In this document: positions 1 through 12,174 of the stretch, piece after piece | How the letters are laid out: each line of letters begins with the position of its first letter | Numbering within the stretch: the first letter of the stretch is position 1 | Assembly (NCBI GenBank): GCA_949592205.1 | Contig: CATIUR010000001.1 | Location: 334,682,250 to 334,746,249 of the forward strand | Length of the DNA stretch: 64,000 bases | Reading direction: 5' to 3' | Source: Helichrysum umbraculigerum | Taxonomy: Eukaryota > Streptophyta > Magnoliopsida > Asterales > Asteraceae | Notes under the pieces: generated by a model | Told to the model about the DNA's origin: nothing | Seen by the model: only the letters and a program-made list of their open reading frames with translations | The model's database searches: none | Made by a program: the position numbers and the translations under genes

Positions 1-469
1 GAGGAGGGGAGGGGGTTTTTCCCCCTTTTCGTCTCCAATTGCGGTATAAAATATCCGTGTTTTCGTACTCGATCGTAATTTAAAATATTATTTTAAATTC
101 TAAAATTTATTTATGTTATTTCCAAATGTTTATTAGTGGAAGTATTTTATAAAAATACTTTGTTAAAATCTACATTTTATATTTGATTCTGCGTTGTCCC
201 AACTAATTAGAATTATGTTTTTAAGACGCTAAACGAATGATACTTTCGAATGTTTAATATTTTTCCCAAATTATATAATATTCATTCTAACAAATAAAAT
301 ATTAGTTTTGAGATCTTGACATTGAAGTTTGGACGCGTTTTTCTGAGTAATCCATCGTATTATATATATTATATATAATTTTTAAATTCCGTGGTAATAA
401 CGCGTACTTAGTACGAAGATTAAAAGTTTAAATTAGACGCACAAGTTGACTTTTTGACCGGGTGTTACA
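1..469 (-). mobile_element. LTR fragment, start of a Ty3-type LTR running off the left edge
   Basis: Read on the minus strand the segment begins at 469 with TGTAACACCCGGTCAAAA, close to the LTR start of the array at 47863 (TGTGACACCCGGTCAAAA). It continues to the window edge. The G-rich run at 1-16 is the complement of a pyrimidine-rich tract like those in the other LTRs here. It directly abuts the end of the next LTR at 470, so one was probably inserted beside or into the other. The other end lies outside the window. Confidence 0.6.
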
Positions 470-3201
470 TGTCGCACCCCCAGATTATGATGCGGAAGCG
501 ATTCGGGTCGGGACGCGACTAATCAAATATCAAGCACAAAAGGTATACAATGAACGACTCTATATGCGTCGTTACAATACATTGTTATTATAAAAGTTTT
601 ACACTGTCATAATAGTTTACAAAAGCTCGAATTAATGTAAGAGATTCTATGGCATAACTAATTTATACAAAACATAGTAATGCATGATAATCTCCTGATG
701 TTTGCATGAGACTCGAGCTAATGAGCATCATGAGTGAGCAGACCTACTGTTGCTGCGAACATGAGAATACACGCTAAATTGGTCAGTTTACGCTGGTGAG
801 CTCACAGCTTTAATGATAAAGTATAATGTATGAACCGCAAGATTTAAGTATGATGATTTGCAATTAAGCAAATAAATAAATGATAAATGATGTATATAAC
901 TGCCATGAGCACATAGTCTGAGCTTAACTGAGGTGTCAGGATCACAATTAAGTGCCTGAGCGAGGGTGCCTCTATGCGTGTGCCTAATCAACACACGTAT
1001 TAACAAATGATAATGCGTCCGTTTTGACCAGTCAGTGCTTGCTGACCCGGACGGGGATTGTCAGTCCCATATGGTACCATACACTAACATTCACGGTACA
1101 AAGTATTACCAAACTATGCTAATGAGGACTTATGATGATTAGATGATTAACTCATGTGGAATATAGCGATATTTGATACTTGCGTTCACATGTAAAATAA
1201 AACAAGCATGTATTCTCACCCCTAGAGTAAAAACAGTAAAATAGGGGCTATGAGACTCACTTGAGTCTGATGAGATGCTATCAAGCACTAATGATGGTGT
1301 ACAAGGGAAATGATGTCGTCTCCAACGATCGAAACATGCTGGGCGTCCTAAACGCGCAAGGTTTTAATGATTAGATGTCTCAACAGATCATATATGCTAG
1401 TTGTTCCCTCAACTAATTATGTCCAAATACATTGGTTTGTTTGTTGGTGTTTTTGAAAACATGTACGGCCCGTTAGTGGTGGTTTGTAATAATAATTCCC
1501 AAAGTATTATTATTATGTTTGTTTCGTTTATTGACTTGTAAAAGTATACGTATTTGTTTAAGTGTTTCAACACATGTATCGTTATCCGTAATTATCGTAG
1601 CATTGTTTTTGTTCAAGTTTCATAGTAAAACACCTAAAACAATTGTTTCGAGCCAAAATCTAAAGTTTTACATTTCGTTTTACATTTTTCGTACCGAGGC
1701 TAGTTTCGGTTGACTTGGTCAAACATGTTCAGTTTGACCCGAAACTTTTACACAAGTCTTAAAATAGTTAACTAAGACTTATAAAGTTGTCAGTACGTTT
1801 TATGGTCGGCCCGAAGTGTCGGTTTTATGTTTATGTCAAAAACAGTCCCTATCTCATGATTTCGGTTTTTGTCGGTTTATTTCGCTACTCGATTTCACTA
1901 ACTTCTAATCCAAAGTAATGTTCACAATTTTACCAACTGATCACCTATGTATCTAGTTCATAAAATGATTTTTCCATGAACTATAGTGTCCATTTAGATA
2001 GGTAATTAATTTTGCGAAAGAACCGTACTCGGTTTTCGAATACATGCAGACCAGTCTCAAAGATCCGTTTTTAACTGAAAATTAGTAGATTTCTGGAAAG
2101 ATCCATAGAAGAACTTTTTGTAGATCTTTTCAATACGCAACTTTTAAAAAAAAATCGTTGTCTAATTCTTAGTAGAACTCGAGATATGGTCAATTTAGTA
2201 GGCTGTGTTTTCTGGGCACATTTATGTATGTTTAAATATACTTTGTAAAAACGATTTTTGTCATGATATTTGGACATAAACATGTTAGATGAACAATATA
2301 ACATAAAATCAGTAGCATACAAGTAAAATAAGTGAAGGGTTTTGATGATTCTCACAAAGAAATGATGATGATGATGATGGAAGTTATTGGAGCTTGATTT
2401 CCTTGAAGAAACTTGAAGAAAATGATGGAGGATGGTGGTAGATTTTTATGGTGGTTCTTAGTGGCTAATAGGTGGTTTGTGGTGGTGATTTTCTCTAGAT
2501 TTTAGAGAGAGAGGGAGTATAGAGAGAGGCTAGAGAGAATTGTGTGAAAGAGTGAAAGTAGAAATGAGTGATTCTTGCATGTTTGATGAGTGAAAGTAAG
2601 AAAAGTAGCATTTGCATGAAAATTGAGTGGGGATGGAGGGTGGTGGCTGACCTTGGGGGTCCCATTTGATTTTTGTGTGATTTAATTCTTGTTTCCAGAC
2701 TGTGTTTACGTATTTAGGTCGTTTACTCGTTATTTACTTTAAAACGTTAAATGGTCTAACGTTATTTTGAGTCGTTTATATCAACGATATGTTTTGGATT
2801 ATTTTTCATTGAAGTATTATCAAAATACTTTAAATTAAGTTGTCAAATTAACTATTGACATTAGTTTGGTTGTCGAATTAAATTCGCGCGTTTTAATAGC
2901 GTTTGAGACGTTTTAATCAAAACATCTAGGTTTTTCGTGTATTATTTTAACAAAATAATAATATATGATAAATAACTTCTAAAAATATATTTAAGTTATT
3001 TATAGAAATATTTTCACCAACGCCGTATATTGTGTCGGAATCCGTCCGATAGTCAAATGTACAATTTAAACAAATCGCATATGTGTGTAAATATATAAAC
3101 ATATATCAATACACAAAATGATACACATAATTAACCCTAATTACATGTACTAACACTTATGATTAGGCACTAACACTAGCACTAATTGGTCGGGTGTCAC
3201 A
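470..3201 (-). mobile_element. Solo LTR-like element, family B copy 1
   Basis: On the minus strand it starts TGTGACACCCGAC at 3201 and ends GGGGGTGCGACA at 470, so it has TG...CA ends and a Ty3-like terminus. It is homologous over much of its length to 42490-44847; shared blocks are around 1390-1520 and 1715-1765. No primer-binding site or coding region is attached, and flanking 5-mers (TTACA and GATAA) do not match, so it is a solo or rearranged LTR. A CT-rich and CACCAT-rich tract (minus strand, about 2350-2540) resembles that of the other LTRs. Short open frames inside (788-1006, 1519-1713, 2071-2355) have no recognisable product. Confidence 0.7.
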
Positions 3202-3764
3202 GATAAAAAAGTTGTGGTCAAGTCCTTTAACCTTGTTTTGACATGTATGAAGTGTGTTTAAAACCTCAAAGTCTCAGCCTTCATGGTTTGAGATTTGGTT
3301 CGGTCACTAAAACGGTCAAAAACGGCTCTAAATTGGTCATAGGGCTGAAACGGTCATTTTTGTGAAATTTGAAAAAGTGTCAAAAGACAAACCTTCATTT
3401 TGGTGTAGTGAATGTGTGTGCAAATTTTCAGGTCCTAACTCATAACGAGTAAAAAGTTATGCGCATTTGAAATTGGTTAAAAAGTTGACTTTTGCTGACT
3501 TCCAAAATAGGCATAGCTACGCGATCCCAGAAATATTTTCTGGATCGCGTATGATAGTGTATTTTTATATCAGAATGTTTTTCAAGTGCTTACGCGATCC
3601 CACTTCTTTCCGGGATCGCGTATCATAGTGGAAAATGAATATTTTGGTTTTTAAAAGCCTATTTTAGCTATGGAACTTTACTATAGATCAAATATATATA
3701 TGGAGTAGTTGTGGGATATTACCAAAAGCGTTAAAAAAAATGGTTCGATTTTTGGGGCGTTTCA
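3202..3764 (-). mobile_element. LTR-like fragment, family C copy 1
   Basis: On the minus strand it begins TGAAACGCCCC at 3764, a start known from plant Ty3 LTRs. Parts align loosely with 17563-18230, for example the AAACCTTCATTTTGGT block near 3390. It carries two GC-rich dyads, at 3519-3550 and 3592-3621, with ACGCGATCCC arms. The left boundary is unclear and no target-site duplication was confirmed. Confidence 0.5.
3519..3621. repeat. Pair of GC-rich hairpins (ACGCGATCCC arms)
   Basis: Two inverted repeats lie 73 bp apart: ACGCGATCCC(AG)...(CT)GGATCGCGT at 3519-3550 and ACGCGATCCC...GGGATCGCGT at 3592-3621. Each is followed by a similar TATSATAGTG segment, so the hairpin unit has been duplicated. 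They stand out in AT-rich surroundings. Confidence 0.75.
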
Positions 3765-5204
3765 AAAGGTTACCTAATTATAATGAAAGTGAATTAAGAA
3801 ATAGATACATCATATTTTGACTTTAATAAGTAAGACGTATGTATATATATATTAGAATATACCTACAATTCTACTACTCCGATTTTAATTGTATGACTGA
3901 ATATATTATATTTTATTACAATCTCTAATGAAAGTGTAATATTTTAATATGTTTTAGTTGATGTTAACAATGAAAATGTTAATTAGTAGTTATGCAATTG
4001 AAATATGCTCATTATTATATAAATAATGATGATGATTGATATCAGTACATGCTCAATTTAGACAGTTGATGATAATTATCACGATTTTTTTCATGATTAT
4101 TTTATTACATCATAAATTTATGGTTGATATATATGTAATGGAAAATGTGTTTAAAGTTTATTATAAAATATCTAATATGCATACATTGATATTAGTGTAG
4201 ACTTACGTTAATGTTGAGTATTTTAATTTTAATGTCCTTTATTTATTTGAGTCAGTAAATAATTTAAATTAATTTTGAACTTTCATGTTGATAGTTGATG
4301 ATGATGATTGAGAAATGATGGAAATCCCTTATAATTTTTATTTTTATTAGATGTATACAAAATGTGTAGAATCTCATTTTTTGATCATGAATAATTACCA
4401 TTGAAGATCTGATGTAAAATGTATATTTGATATTAAACGGTGTATTGATATATCATATGATCTAAATATGTATTTATATATTTAAATACAAGTTGTTGAT
4501 AATTATTATTATGATTTTGTTTTTGATTATATTTGAACCAGATTGACAATTAGTGATAGTATGTCACGATAAAATTATTTTGATTTATATATTAAATAAA
4601 AGTATTACTGTATCTTTGCTTTTTAATTTTTTGCAAAATCTACCACGACTTGAATAAATTCAGTTGGTATGTTTACATTCACGATCAGAGAATAAGCATA
4701 TATCGTACGTATATGAACCATATATTACTTGGTGATGTTAGTATTTAAAAGCGATTTATTTTTCGGATCGGTTTGGTTTTTTTTATATATTTTTTTATAT
4801 CTTTTATAGAGCATAATTTTATACAACAAAAGTTGACTCATAGAAAACATACATTTGTTTTAAAATCTATTAGACAAATGATCTTATCATTCATGGTTTA
4901 TGAAAGAAAATCATAAAATAGCCCATGAATAAGCGGATTATAAACTAGTAATTGATTAAATGATAAGCATATTAGCCTTTTAATTGACAAAATCAACTTT
5001 ATTTATATTTTGGTAACTCGTTAATTCATGTTGAGTAAGATCCGGTTGTATCGAGATCTTAGGATACTATGTTAATAATCGACATAGGATTTAGATCCAA
5101 AGCACATCATATGATTTTAAGATCTTATGCAAGATCGAGATTGTTTTTGTTCATGTAGATCGTAAAATTGTAAGATTTCAAGATCAACATCGGGATCTTA
5201 ACTA
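3765..5204. other. AT-rich intergenic stretch, no gene seen
   Basis: Very AT-rich DNA with no open frame of note and no clear element ends. A short block near 4741-4790 shares the phrase TTTTTCGGATCGGTTTGGTTT with the MITE at 5205-5771, so it is probably a fragment of that family. Confidence 0.5.
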
Positions 5205-5771
5205 GGGGCGTTCACTATTTGGACAAACCGAATTGTCAAATCGGACAATTTGGATTGAACTATTTGGTTTGGATAATTTGGTTTTTCGGATCGGTTTGGT
5301 TCAAAACCAAATATTTATTTTGGTTTTTCGGATCGGTTTTGGTTACCATTGTAAAAATCGAATAATCTAAATTAACCGAATAGTAATATATTTTGGTAAT
5401 AATTTCAAAATGTGTACAAACTAATTAAGTTAATCACCTAATATTATTCATAGTGATACCATTATTAAGTTTATTCATCATTTATTACAAAAGCCTAAAC
5501 TATATATTTTTTATCTTGCAAATTATTATATTTTTGTCAAGATTTTATGATATGTGTCAATTAGTTTTGTTTAATATCCAATTTCTTTTATTTTGTTCGA
5601 ATGATTATACTACTTATATATGAAAGCGTAAACCGAATAGTAAAAATCGAATAAACCGAATAATAATTCGGTTCGGTTTGGTTTTTTATTTGTTCGGTTC
5701 GGTTTTAATTTTTCAAAACCAAAAACCAATCGGTTTTATCTATTAAGTTGGGTTTAAACCGAATTAACACT
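5205..5771. mobile_element. hAT-like non-autonomous element
   Basis: Ends GGGGCGTTCA and (complement of) AGTGTTAATT form imperfect terminal inverted repeats. The subterminal regions are filled with CGGTTTGGTT-type motifs in both orientations. The flanks CTTAACTA (5197-5204) and CTTAACAA (5772-5779) match at 7 of 8 positions, as expected for an aged 8-bp hAT duplication. No transposase is encoded. Confidence 0.65.
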
Positions 5772-5779
5772 CTTAACAA

Positions 5780-6817
5780 CTTTGGAACATCAAGATGTTT
5801 AATTTTATCTTTTTAGCAAATTAGCAAAAATAAGAACACATATACTCATATATGTGATAGCGTGATACCCGCGCAATGCGGCAGTAACAATTAAAATATC
5901 CAATATTTAATACTATTTCTAAGATTATCATGTACGGTGATAACAAAATATTCTATAAAAAACTTAAACTTTTATCATTTCTTGAATTCGACTTAAGAAA
6001 TCTGGTCATTAAAGATATTTTATATGGAAATCAAGATTGAATGGTTGATTAGTACCCAACTATTAGAATAAAATACGTTCCTATTATAAGCCAATTTCAT
6101 TTATTAGTATAACATGGGTAGAATAGTATTAGTCTATTGGATCATATCAATAGATGCGTAAATTAAAAAACTAAAAATGCATATGTAATACACTCAACCG
6201 TACGTATGTACAAATGTTAACACTTGTTCATAAAAATAAATATACACATATAATATGGCCATCTCTGAGATTGGCCAAAGTGGACGACCGTCCATAGCCT
6301 CGGATATACGTGAACTAAAAAAAATTCTACCTACATAAGTAATTTGATTGTTAATTAAAAATTAAAAAAAATTAAGTTTCATGTGTCAAAGTTGATTATG
6401 CTGTAAAATTTTGAGGTAGCTTAAATACCATAACCATGTACTATAATTTAGTCTGACATTATAATGTCTCACGTTGATGATTAACTGCAACAAGCTTATG
6501 CAAAATTGACTATGATCATTAAAACATATCATATACCGTTTCAGATTATGATTGATATATTATAATAGTATTTTTTTAATCGTGCATTGCACGGATTTAA
6601 CACGAATAATTAAATATGATAAGAGTATCGTTAACAATAAGTTTGTTAGAGAATTATGCAATCGGATTTTTATATTAGTTGTGTAAATGATTATCTAAAT
6701 TATTTATTTAATTAATTTAACTAGTTAAAAATTAATTATATATATTAAAAGTATAGAAACCACTTGATACGTAGTCAAGTGGTCTATATGTTCAGCCACA
6801 AGAAGAGAACAAATAAC
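5780..6817. other. AT-rich stretch with decayed Helitron-like termini
   Basis: No gene seen. Two relics resemble Helitron 3' hairpins: CCCGCGCAATGCGG near 5868-5881 and CGTGCATTGCACGG near 6581-6594 followed by ATTTAACACGA instead of CTAG. Neither has an intact CTAG end, so they are treated as decayed. Confidence 0.35.
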
Positions 6818-7702
6818 CTTGTTTTTATTCAGCTTCTTAGGTAGTGGAACATCAACTCTAGCTTTTTGAAGTAAACCACTCAGATCACCCGGGTACTTAG
6901 CAAAAAGTTCAGAATCATGCACTAACCGGTTTGCAGTTTCTTCAACAATCTGAAGCATCTCTCGCACACCAGCTTGTGGACCAAAAACTTCTTCAGTGCA
7001 TGTAGGAGCTCTTACATACTTGTTAGGTTTCGCTTCAATAGTCCAACGCTTCAACACGTACTTCTTTGGGAAGTAAATAATGCCATTCATTTTAAACACA
7101 TAAAGAATGTGTCGGCACAACAACCCATAAAGACTCAAACCATCCACAAGCACACTCAACAGAAACCTCTGAAGCATTGAACACAACCTACCAAAACAAC
7201 AAAAACTAGTTAAAAAGATATGATAGGATTGGTTATGTATTATGATGCACTAAAATATAGTATCGACAGCCAAACCTACTTCTTTCATACCTACTGATGC
7301 ATAGAGTCTGTATTAAACATATGTAAACAAATATGAAAAACGAGTAAACAATACAGACAACACATATTACATAAACAAAAATAAAACATGTTAAAAGATG
7401 AATTATACTTCAAATCATGGTTATATTACACCTAAATCATCAGCAAAACAATTACAAAAAAAGTGCATCATGAAAAATATATAAAACATCATATCACAAA
7501 AATAGAATACAAACGCAAACATATATTATACACTAGAACATAAACACAATCTAAACACTATACTCGTTACAAAAGTAGAACAGAAACACAAAACATAATG
7601 CGAAAAATTACAGAAAATATATGAAAAAGCAAAAATCAATTACACATTACCTGGCGAAGATGAATCCTCAATTACAGGAGTCGAAAACACATCGATTGAC
7701 AT
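6818..7702 (-). pseudogene. FAR1-RELATED SEQUENCE (FRS) remnant, deleted and frameshifted
   Basis: FRS proteins are plant transcription regulators domesticated from Mutator-like transposases. Here only the two ends remain. A short first exon (7651-7702) has an ATG, 17 codons ending SSSPG-like and a GT donor. A C-terminal exon (about 6818-7186), preceded by a TTTTGGTAG acceptor, encodes a SWIM zinc-finger region (CAC...CRH) followed by YGLLCRHILYVFKMNG and FPKKYVLKRWTIEAKP, typical of the family. The first SWIM cysteines are in a different frame from the CRH half, so there is a one-base frameshift inside the finger. The FAR1 DNA-binding and MULE transposase domains between the exons are missing. 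The putative 464-bp intron holds only AT-rich sequence, so the copy may be a capture or a processed deletion derivative. It is not expected to make a functional protein. Confidence 0.8.
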
Positions 7703-8103
7703 GATTGACGGATGAACGAATCAATAATAGCTTCAATTTTAAGTTTCGTAAACGACGATAAAACCCTAAATAAGCGAATACATTGTTATATAGCAAATGG
7801 ATGAAGATAAACTCGATCGAGATACGATATAGATAGAATATATATCCAAATCCCTATACAATCAGAGACAATGACGAGATTGTTTAGAGAAAATATCTTA
7901 GAGGATTTTGAGACGAGTTAGGGTTTATGGCGAAAAAGGAAAAAAAAAAATAAAGAAAGAAAATTGGGCAGTTATTCCGGGCAGAAAGATTTTTACAATT
8001 AAAAAATTATTTTAATTTATTTTCCATGTGTCATCCTCTTAGTGGCTTCTCTCACTTGCGTCCAAAAACTCCCTTTCGTAGAAGAACCAATATTATGTTT
8101 ATA
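7703..8103. other. Flank of the FRS remnant, possible old promoter/5' UTR
   Basis: Upstream of the minus-strand FRS start codon. The segment has a purine-rich run near 7928-7965 and no other gene signal. A 5' UTR role is inferred only from position. Confidence 0.3.
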
Positions 8104-8694
8104 GAGTGAAGTTCAAATGTGTACAACAACTTTGAGTGAGAATTGATGAACCAACCATAATGCGCCACGTGTCACAAAAACTCATTTTCTCTCACGTTTT
8201 TAAAATCAAATATCTAACAAACAGTAAGTCGAAAAATCATAAAAAGTACACCATTAAAATCATCATTTCTTTTCTCTTCGATTTGCTATCTCACAAGTTA
8301 TACTTTCGACGATATTTTTTCTTTGGGTTTTACAAATGGTACAAAATTGGTAACACATGTGTTACTAGCTGGTATCACATGTGTTACTCGCTGGTATCAC
8401 ACGGTAACACATTTGTTAGTAGATGGTAACACTTGTGTTACCCGTTACTCGTTTTCAAAACCCACCGAAAAACGAAAAAAAAAAGTTCGTCGAAAGTATA
8501 TCTAGTCACATCTCTAATCGAATAGAATAAAACACTGATTTTTATGGTGTAATTTTTATGATTTTTCAACTTACCGTTTGAGAGATATTTAAGTTTAAAA
8601 ACCGTGGTAAAAAGTGAGTTTTGTGATACGTGACACATTATAGTTGATTCTTTCGTTCCCACCCAAAATTGATATACTCATTTGAACCGGACTC
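8104..8694. mobile_element. Foldback element, CACATGTG family (copy 1)
   Basis: Long inverted arms: GAGTGAAGTTCAAATG at 8104 pairs with CATTTGAACCGGACTC at the right end, and the arms stay complementary through about 250 bp. The arms share ACTTTCGACGA/TCGTCGAAAGT with copies at 14509, 20691 and 34505. The centre (8345-8450) contains repeated GGTAACACATGTGTTAC palindromes. Open frames at 8136-8505 (+) and 8438-8662 (-) are mirror translations of the arms and not genes. No direct target-site duplication was found. Confidence 0.75.
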
Positions 8695-10079
8695 TATAAA
8701 CATAAGTTGATATTATGAGATAAATATTAATTTATCACTTAGCGTTTTTTATGGATGGATATGATTTTAGTGTCCCGTTTTATGGATGGATATGATTTTA
8801 GTGTCCCTTTAAACAATTTATTTACTGTTTTATATGTTTGAAAGAGCTTATGGTCTGAAAATAGAAAACCCCGAGTATTTAATAATTTCGCAAGTTCAAA
8901 TAGCTTTCATCTAAATAAAGCCCTTAGGGCTTTTCTTAAGCCTTTTAGACATGATTTAGGAGTTGTACTAAACTAATAACTAACTCTCTTGCTCCTCCTA
9001 AATTTTGGTTGACCTTCAATTTTAATTTAAGGTACAAATAATATATACATGTTAATGAAATCCGTTAGGGCTTCATTTAGTAAAACCCTTTTTATTTTTA
9101 TAACAGTGTTGGCTTATGGCGCGTCGTTTGACTTTTGATCGGAGTGATGTTTATGAAACCATTCACATGCTATTATCTTTGGTTACAAGTAACTTAATAA
9201 CAAAGCTTGATTAATAAATATTAAAAAAACTACGGAGTATATGTTAACGAAAATAGAGATGAAAAAAAAGTGACTACCCATAAATAGAATCATTAAATCT
9301 TGTAAATATTAATTAAAAACATACGATAATACTCATCTTTCAATAAGTTTAATTCTCTTAAAATCAATTTTGTTTTATTTGTAAACAACATTTCGAGATG
9401 AGCCATCTATCCATTCAACATTTGACAAATACTCCAAAAAAACAATCATATCACAATCCCAAATTATAGGAGAGCTACTAACCATACCAATTAACATTCT
9501 GGACAGTGTTTCGGGAAGAATAAAAATTATTTAATCTTTAATTAATGAGTTTCGCCCATCAAAATCAAAAGTTTTTGAGCACAAGGTGTGGTGCTTTTGT
9601 AATTACAGTATTATAGGAAGAATGTTTTTGTTGAGGATTTTGTGGTGTGCTGGACAGTGTTCGGGAGATTTTATTATAAAAGAAAAAATTAAAAGAAAAC
9701 ATAATTATTACTGTACTTTTTCTGTACTTTTTTCCATTACTCTTTCTTATCATTATGTATTTTTCTCTCATTAGTATCCCCAAATTATTAATTTAATGGG
9801 ATTTTAATGGTATAGAAACTTAGAAAGAGAATCCCCAATTATTTTAACAAAAATCACAATTGCAATAAATACAAGAATCATTGATAAATCATTTGCCGGT
9901 TATACCCTTTTGACACATTTAATCAACTGAAAATGACAACACAAATACCATCACAGATGATACCTTCCCATTAAAAGTGAACAACTTCAATCAAAAGGAC
10001 TCAAACTGATCACAAAAACCAAAACAAAAGCCATCTCTTCCTCCCTCCAAAACAGCACAATCATCATTTCACACCAATT
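8695..10079. other. Upstream region of the CCX gene
   Basis: Mostly AT-rich. There is a local 21-bp direct repeat (TTATGGATGGATATGATTTT near 8748 and 8770), and a second direct repeat, CTGGACAGTGTTTCGGG near 9499 and CTGGACAGTGTTCGGG near 9650. No open frame is convincing. The proximal part is the probable CCX promoter, but no TATA box was assigned with confidence. Confidence 0.35.
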
Positions 10080-10302
10080 AACAACTCTAAAGTCGTTCCC
10101 TTTTTTATCCCCACCTTTTCAATTTTGTGTTCTTCCCCCTTTGTTTTCGTACCCACTTAAGTTTTTTGATATTGAAACCCTATAATTGTTGTTTCTTGAT
10201 GATACACAGTTGTTTTCAATACCACCCAAATCAATAGTTCTTAGTTTTTGTACTAAAAATAGAATAAAGATCATAACTTTAGGTTTCTTGTTGTTTTTGT
10301 AG

Positions 10303-12174
10303 ATGGGCTACTATTTGAATAGAATTGCCCATCTGAAACCCTTCGATTTCCATGGTCTTTTTACCATTGTTTTTTTAGTACTTTGCTTTTACCAACTGAC
10401 CTCAATTAGGAATTCTAGTGATGATACTAAGCGGGTCGGGTTTCGGGTCGGGTTGCGTAGTGGCCCCGGAAGCTTGGGTATTATAACTCCACCAGATTGT
10501 ACTGGATTAACTCAGCATGAAGGTTATGAAAGTGAATGTGAGTTCTTGAAAGCTTATCCTGTATGTAATTCTGATGGGTTATTTAATTACTTGAATTTCT
10601 TTTACTGTTCTTGTCAAAACCATGCCTCTGTTGGTTATATTGTGCTGATTATTTGGTTAGCTGCACTGTTCTATCTTTTGGGGAATACAGCTGCTGATTA
10701 TTTCTGTTGTTCACTTGAAAAGTTGTCGAATTTATTGAGATTACCAGCAACTTTAGCAGGGGTAACCTTACTTCCATTAGGGAACGGTGCCCCTGATGTT
10801 TTTGCTAGTATTGCTGCTTTTGCTGGTACTGATAATGGTGATGTTGGGCTGAATAGTATTCTGGGTGGAGCTATTTTCGTGACGTGTGTCGTTGTGGGGA
10901 CTATTTCGATCTGTGTGGCTGATCAGGCCGTGAATATTGATAAGAAATGTTTTGTTAGAGATGTATGTGTGCTTCTGCTTGCTGTTGTGTCTCTTGGTGT
11001 TATCTTGTATATTGGATATGTTAGTGTTGCTGGTGCAATTGCGTTTATTTTGATCTATGTTGTATACGCTACATTAGTTGCTGCTAATGAGTTATGGAGA
11101 CATAAAAAAGATGGTGTTTTGAAAGTAGACACATTGGTCCCATTGTTAGCTGTTACTCGAATGGATAGTCCTGAAATCAGAGATCTTGAATCAAGAAACA
11201 CGTCTTTTACAGAATCAGATGATGTTCCACATTTGATTGAATCCAAGGTTCCTCACTGGATGTGGGGTTCGAATGTTGCAATTTATTCAGAGGTTCATGG
11301 ACATGGTTCACAAGATGGCATGAATCCTTGGGGATGGAAGGATGATGAGGTGGCAGTTGCTGAAAATCAAGATTCATCCTTTTCGTGTTCCAAATTGTTT
11401 TCATGGTTAGAATTACCGCTAACTTTACCAAGAAGGTTAACGATTCCCATAATCGAGGAAGAAAGATGGTCCAGAGGTTACGCTGTTGCTAGTGTTACAT
11501 TTGCACCATTGCTTCTAGCATTTCTTTGGAACACCGAATACAATGAGAGTCAGTTAACTGTATGGCTCATCTATTTAGCATGTGCTGTTGTCGGCTGCGT
11601 GCTTGGTGGGGTAGCGTTTATATGCACTAGATCAAACCGCCCACCTCAAAAGTGGCTGCTACCATGGGTTCTTGGTGGTTTCTTAATGAGTATCATCTGG
11701 TTTTACATGATAGCTAATGAGCTAGTTTCACTGTTAGTAGCATTTGGTCTTATATTTGGAATCAACCCATCAATTCTTGGATTAACTGTTTTAGCATGGG
11801 GAAACTCAATGGGTGACTTGATGTCAAATGTTGCATTGGCGGTTAATGGAGCAGGAGGTGAAGGTGTGCAAATAGCCATGTCTGGATGCTATGCAGGGCC
11901 AATGTTTAACACGCTTGCAGGTTTAGGGATTTGTATGATAATTGGGTCATGGTCAACGAGACCTGAATCTTATGCAATGTCCGGTGATGTAGGGATGTTT
12001 TGTAACATAGGGTTTCTAGTAGTTGGGCTGCTTTGGGCATTAGTAATGTTGCCCAGAAATGAAATGCAGCCAACCAAGTCATTTGGAATAGGGCTAATGG
12101 CGATTTATGTGGTATTTCTTGGAACACGATTAGGAATGTCTATTGGTTCTGAATCACTCGACAATGCCAGCTAA
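10303..12174 (+). CDS. CCX: Cation/calcium exchanger (CCX family), intact single-exon gene
   Basis: A 623-residue membrane antiporter of the CaCA superfamily, plant CCX branch, related to animal K+-dependent Na+/Ca2+ exchangers; members exchange Ca2+ or other cations for K+, Na+ or H+ at endomembranes or the plasma membrane. The N-terminal hydrophobic segment (about 17-33) is followed by a Cys-rich lumenal loop (66-104). Alpha-1 repeat: LPLGNGAPDVFASIAAF with GNGAPD at 160-165. Alpha-2 repeat: GLTVLAWGNSMGDLMSNVAL with GNSMGD at 500-505. A hydrophilic, acidic central loop spans about 265-370 and ends in the family-typical LPRRLTIP...EEERW segment near 375-388. About a dozen membrane segments are apparent. 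Length and lack of introns fit plant CCX genes. The ATG is preceded directly by TTGTTTTTGTAG, an intron-acceptor-like tract, so a 5' UTR intron is possible. I cannot say which CCX paralogue it is or its ion preference. Confidence 0.95.
   Translation: MGYYLNRIAHLKPFDFHGLFTIVFLVLCFYQLTSIRNSSDDTKRVGFRVGLRSGPGSLGIITPPDCTGLTQHEGYESECEFLKAYPVCNSDGLFNYLNFFYCSCQNHASVGYIVLIIWLAALFYLLGNTAADYFCCSLEKLSNLLRLPATLAGVTLLPLGNGAPDVFASIAAFAGTDNGDVGLNSILGGAIFVTCVVVGTISICVADQAVNIDKKCFVRDVCVLLLAVVSLGVILYIGYVSVAGAIAFILIYVVYATLVAANELWRHKKDGVLKVDTLVPLLAVTRMDSPEIRDLESRNTSFTESDDVPHLIESKVPHWMWGSNVAIYSEVHGHGSQDGMNPWGWKDDEVAVAENQDSSFSCSKLFSWLELPLTLPRRLTIPIIEEERWSRGYAVASVTFAPLLLAFLWNTEYNESQLTVWLIYLACAVVGCVLGGVAFICTRSNRPPQKWLLPWVLGGFLMSIIWFYMIANELVSLLVAFGLIFGINPSILGLTVLAWGNSMGDLMSNVALAVNGAGGEGVQIAMSGCYAGPMFNTLAGLGICMIIGSWSTRPESYAMSGDVGMFCNIGFLVVGLLWALVMLPRNEMQPTKSFGIGLMAIYVVFLGTRLGMSIGSESLDNAS

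Noticed and set aside
8136..8662. Small proteins in the 8.1-8.7 kb region
   Set aside because: They read through foldback arms; the opposite-strand frames mirror each other.
11055..12127. Minus-strand frames within the CCX gene
   Set aside because: They are shadows of the plus-strand coding sequence.
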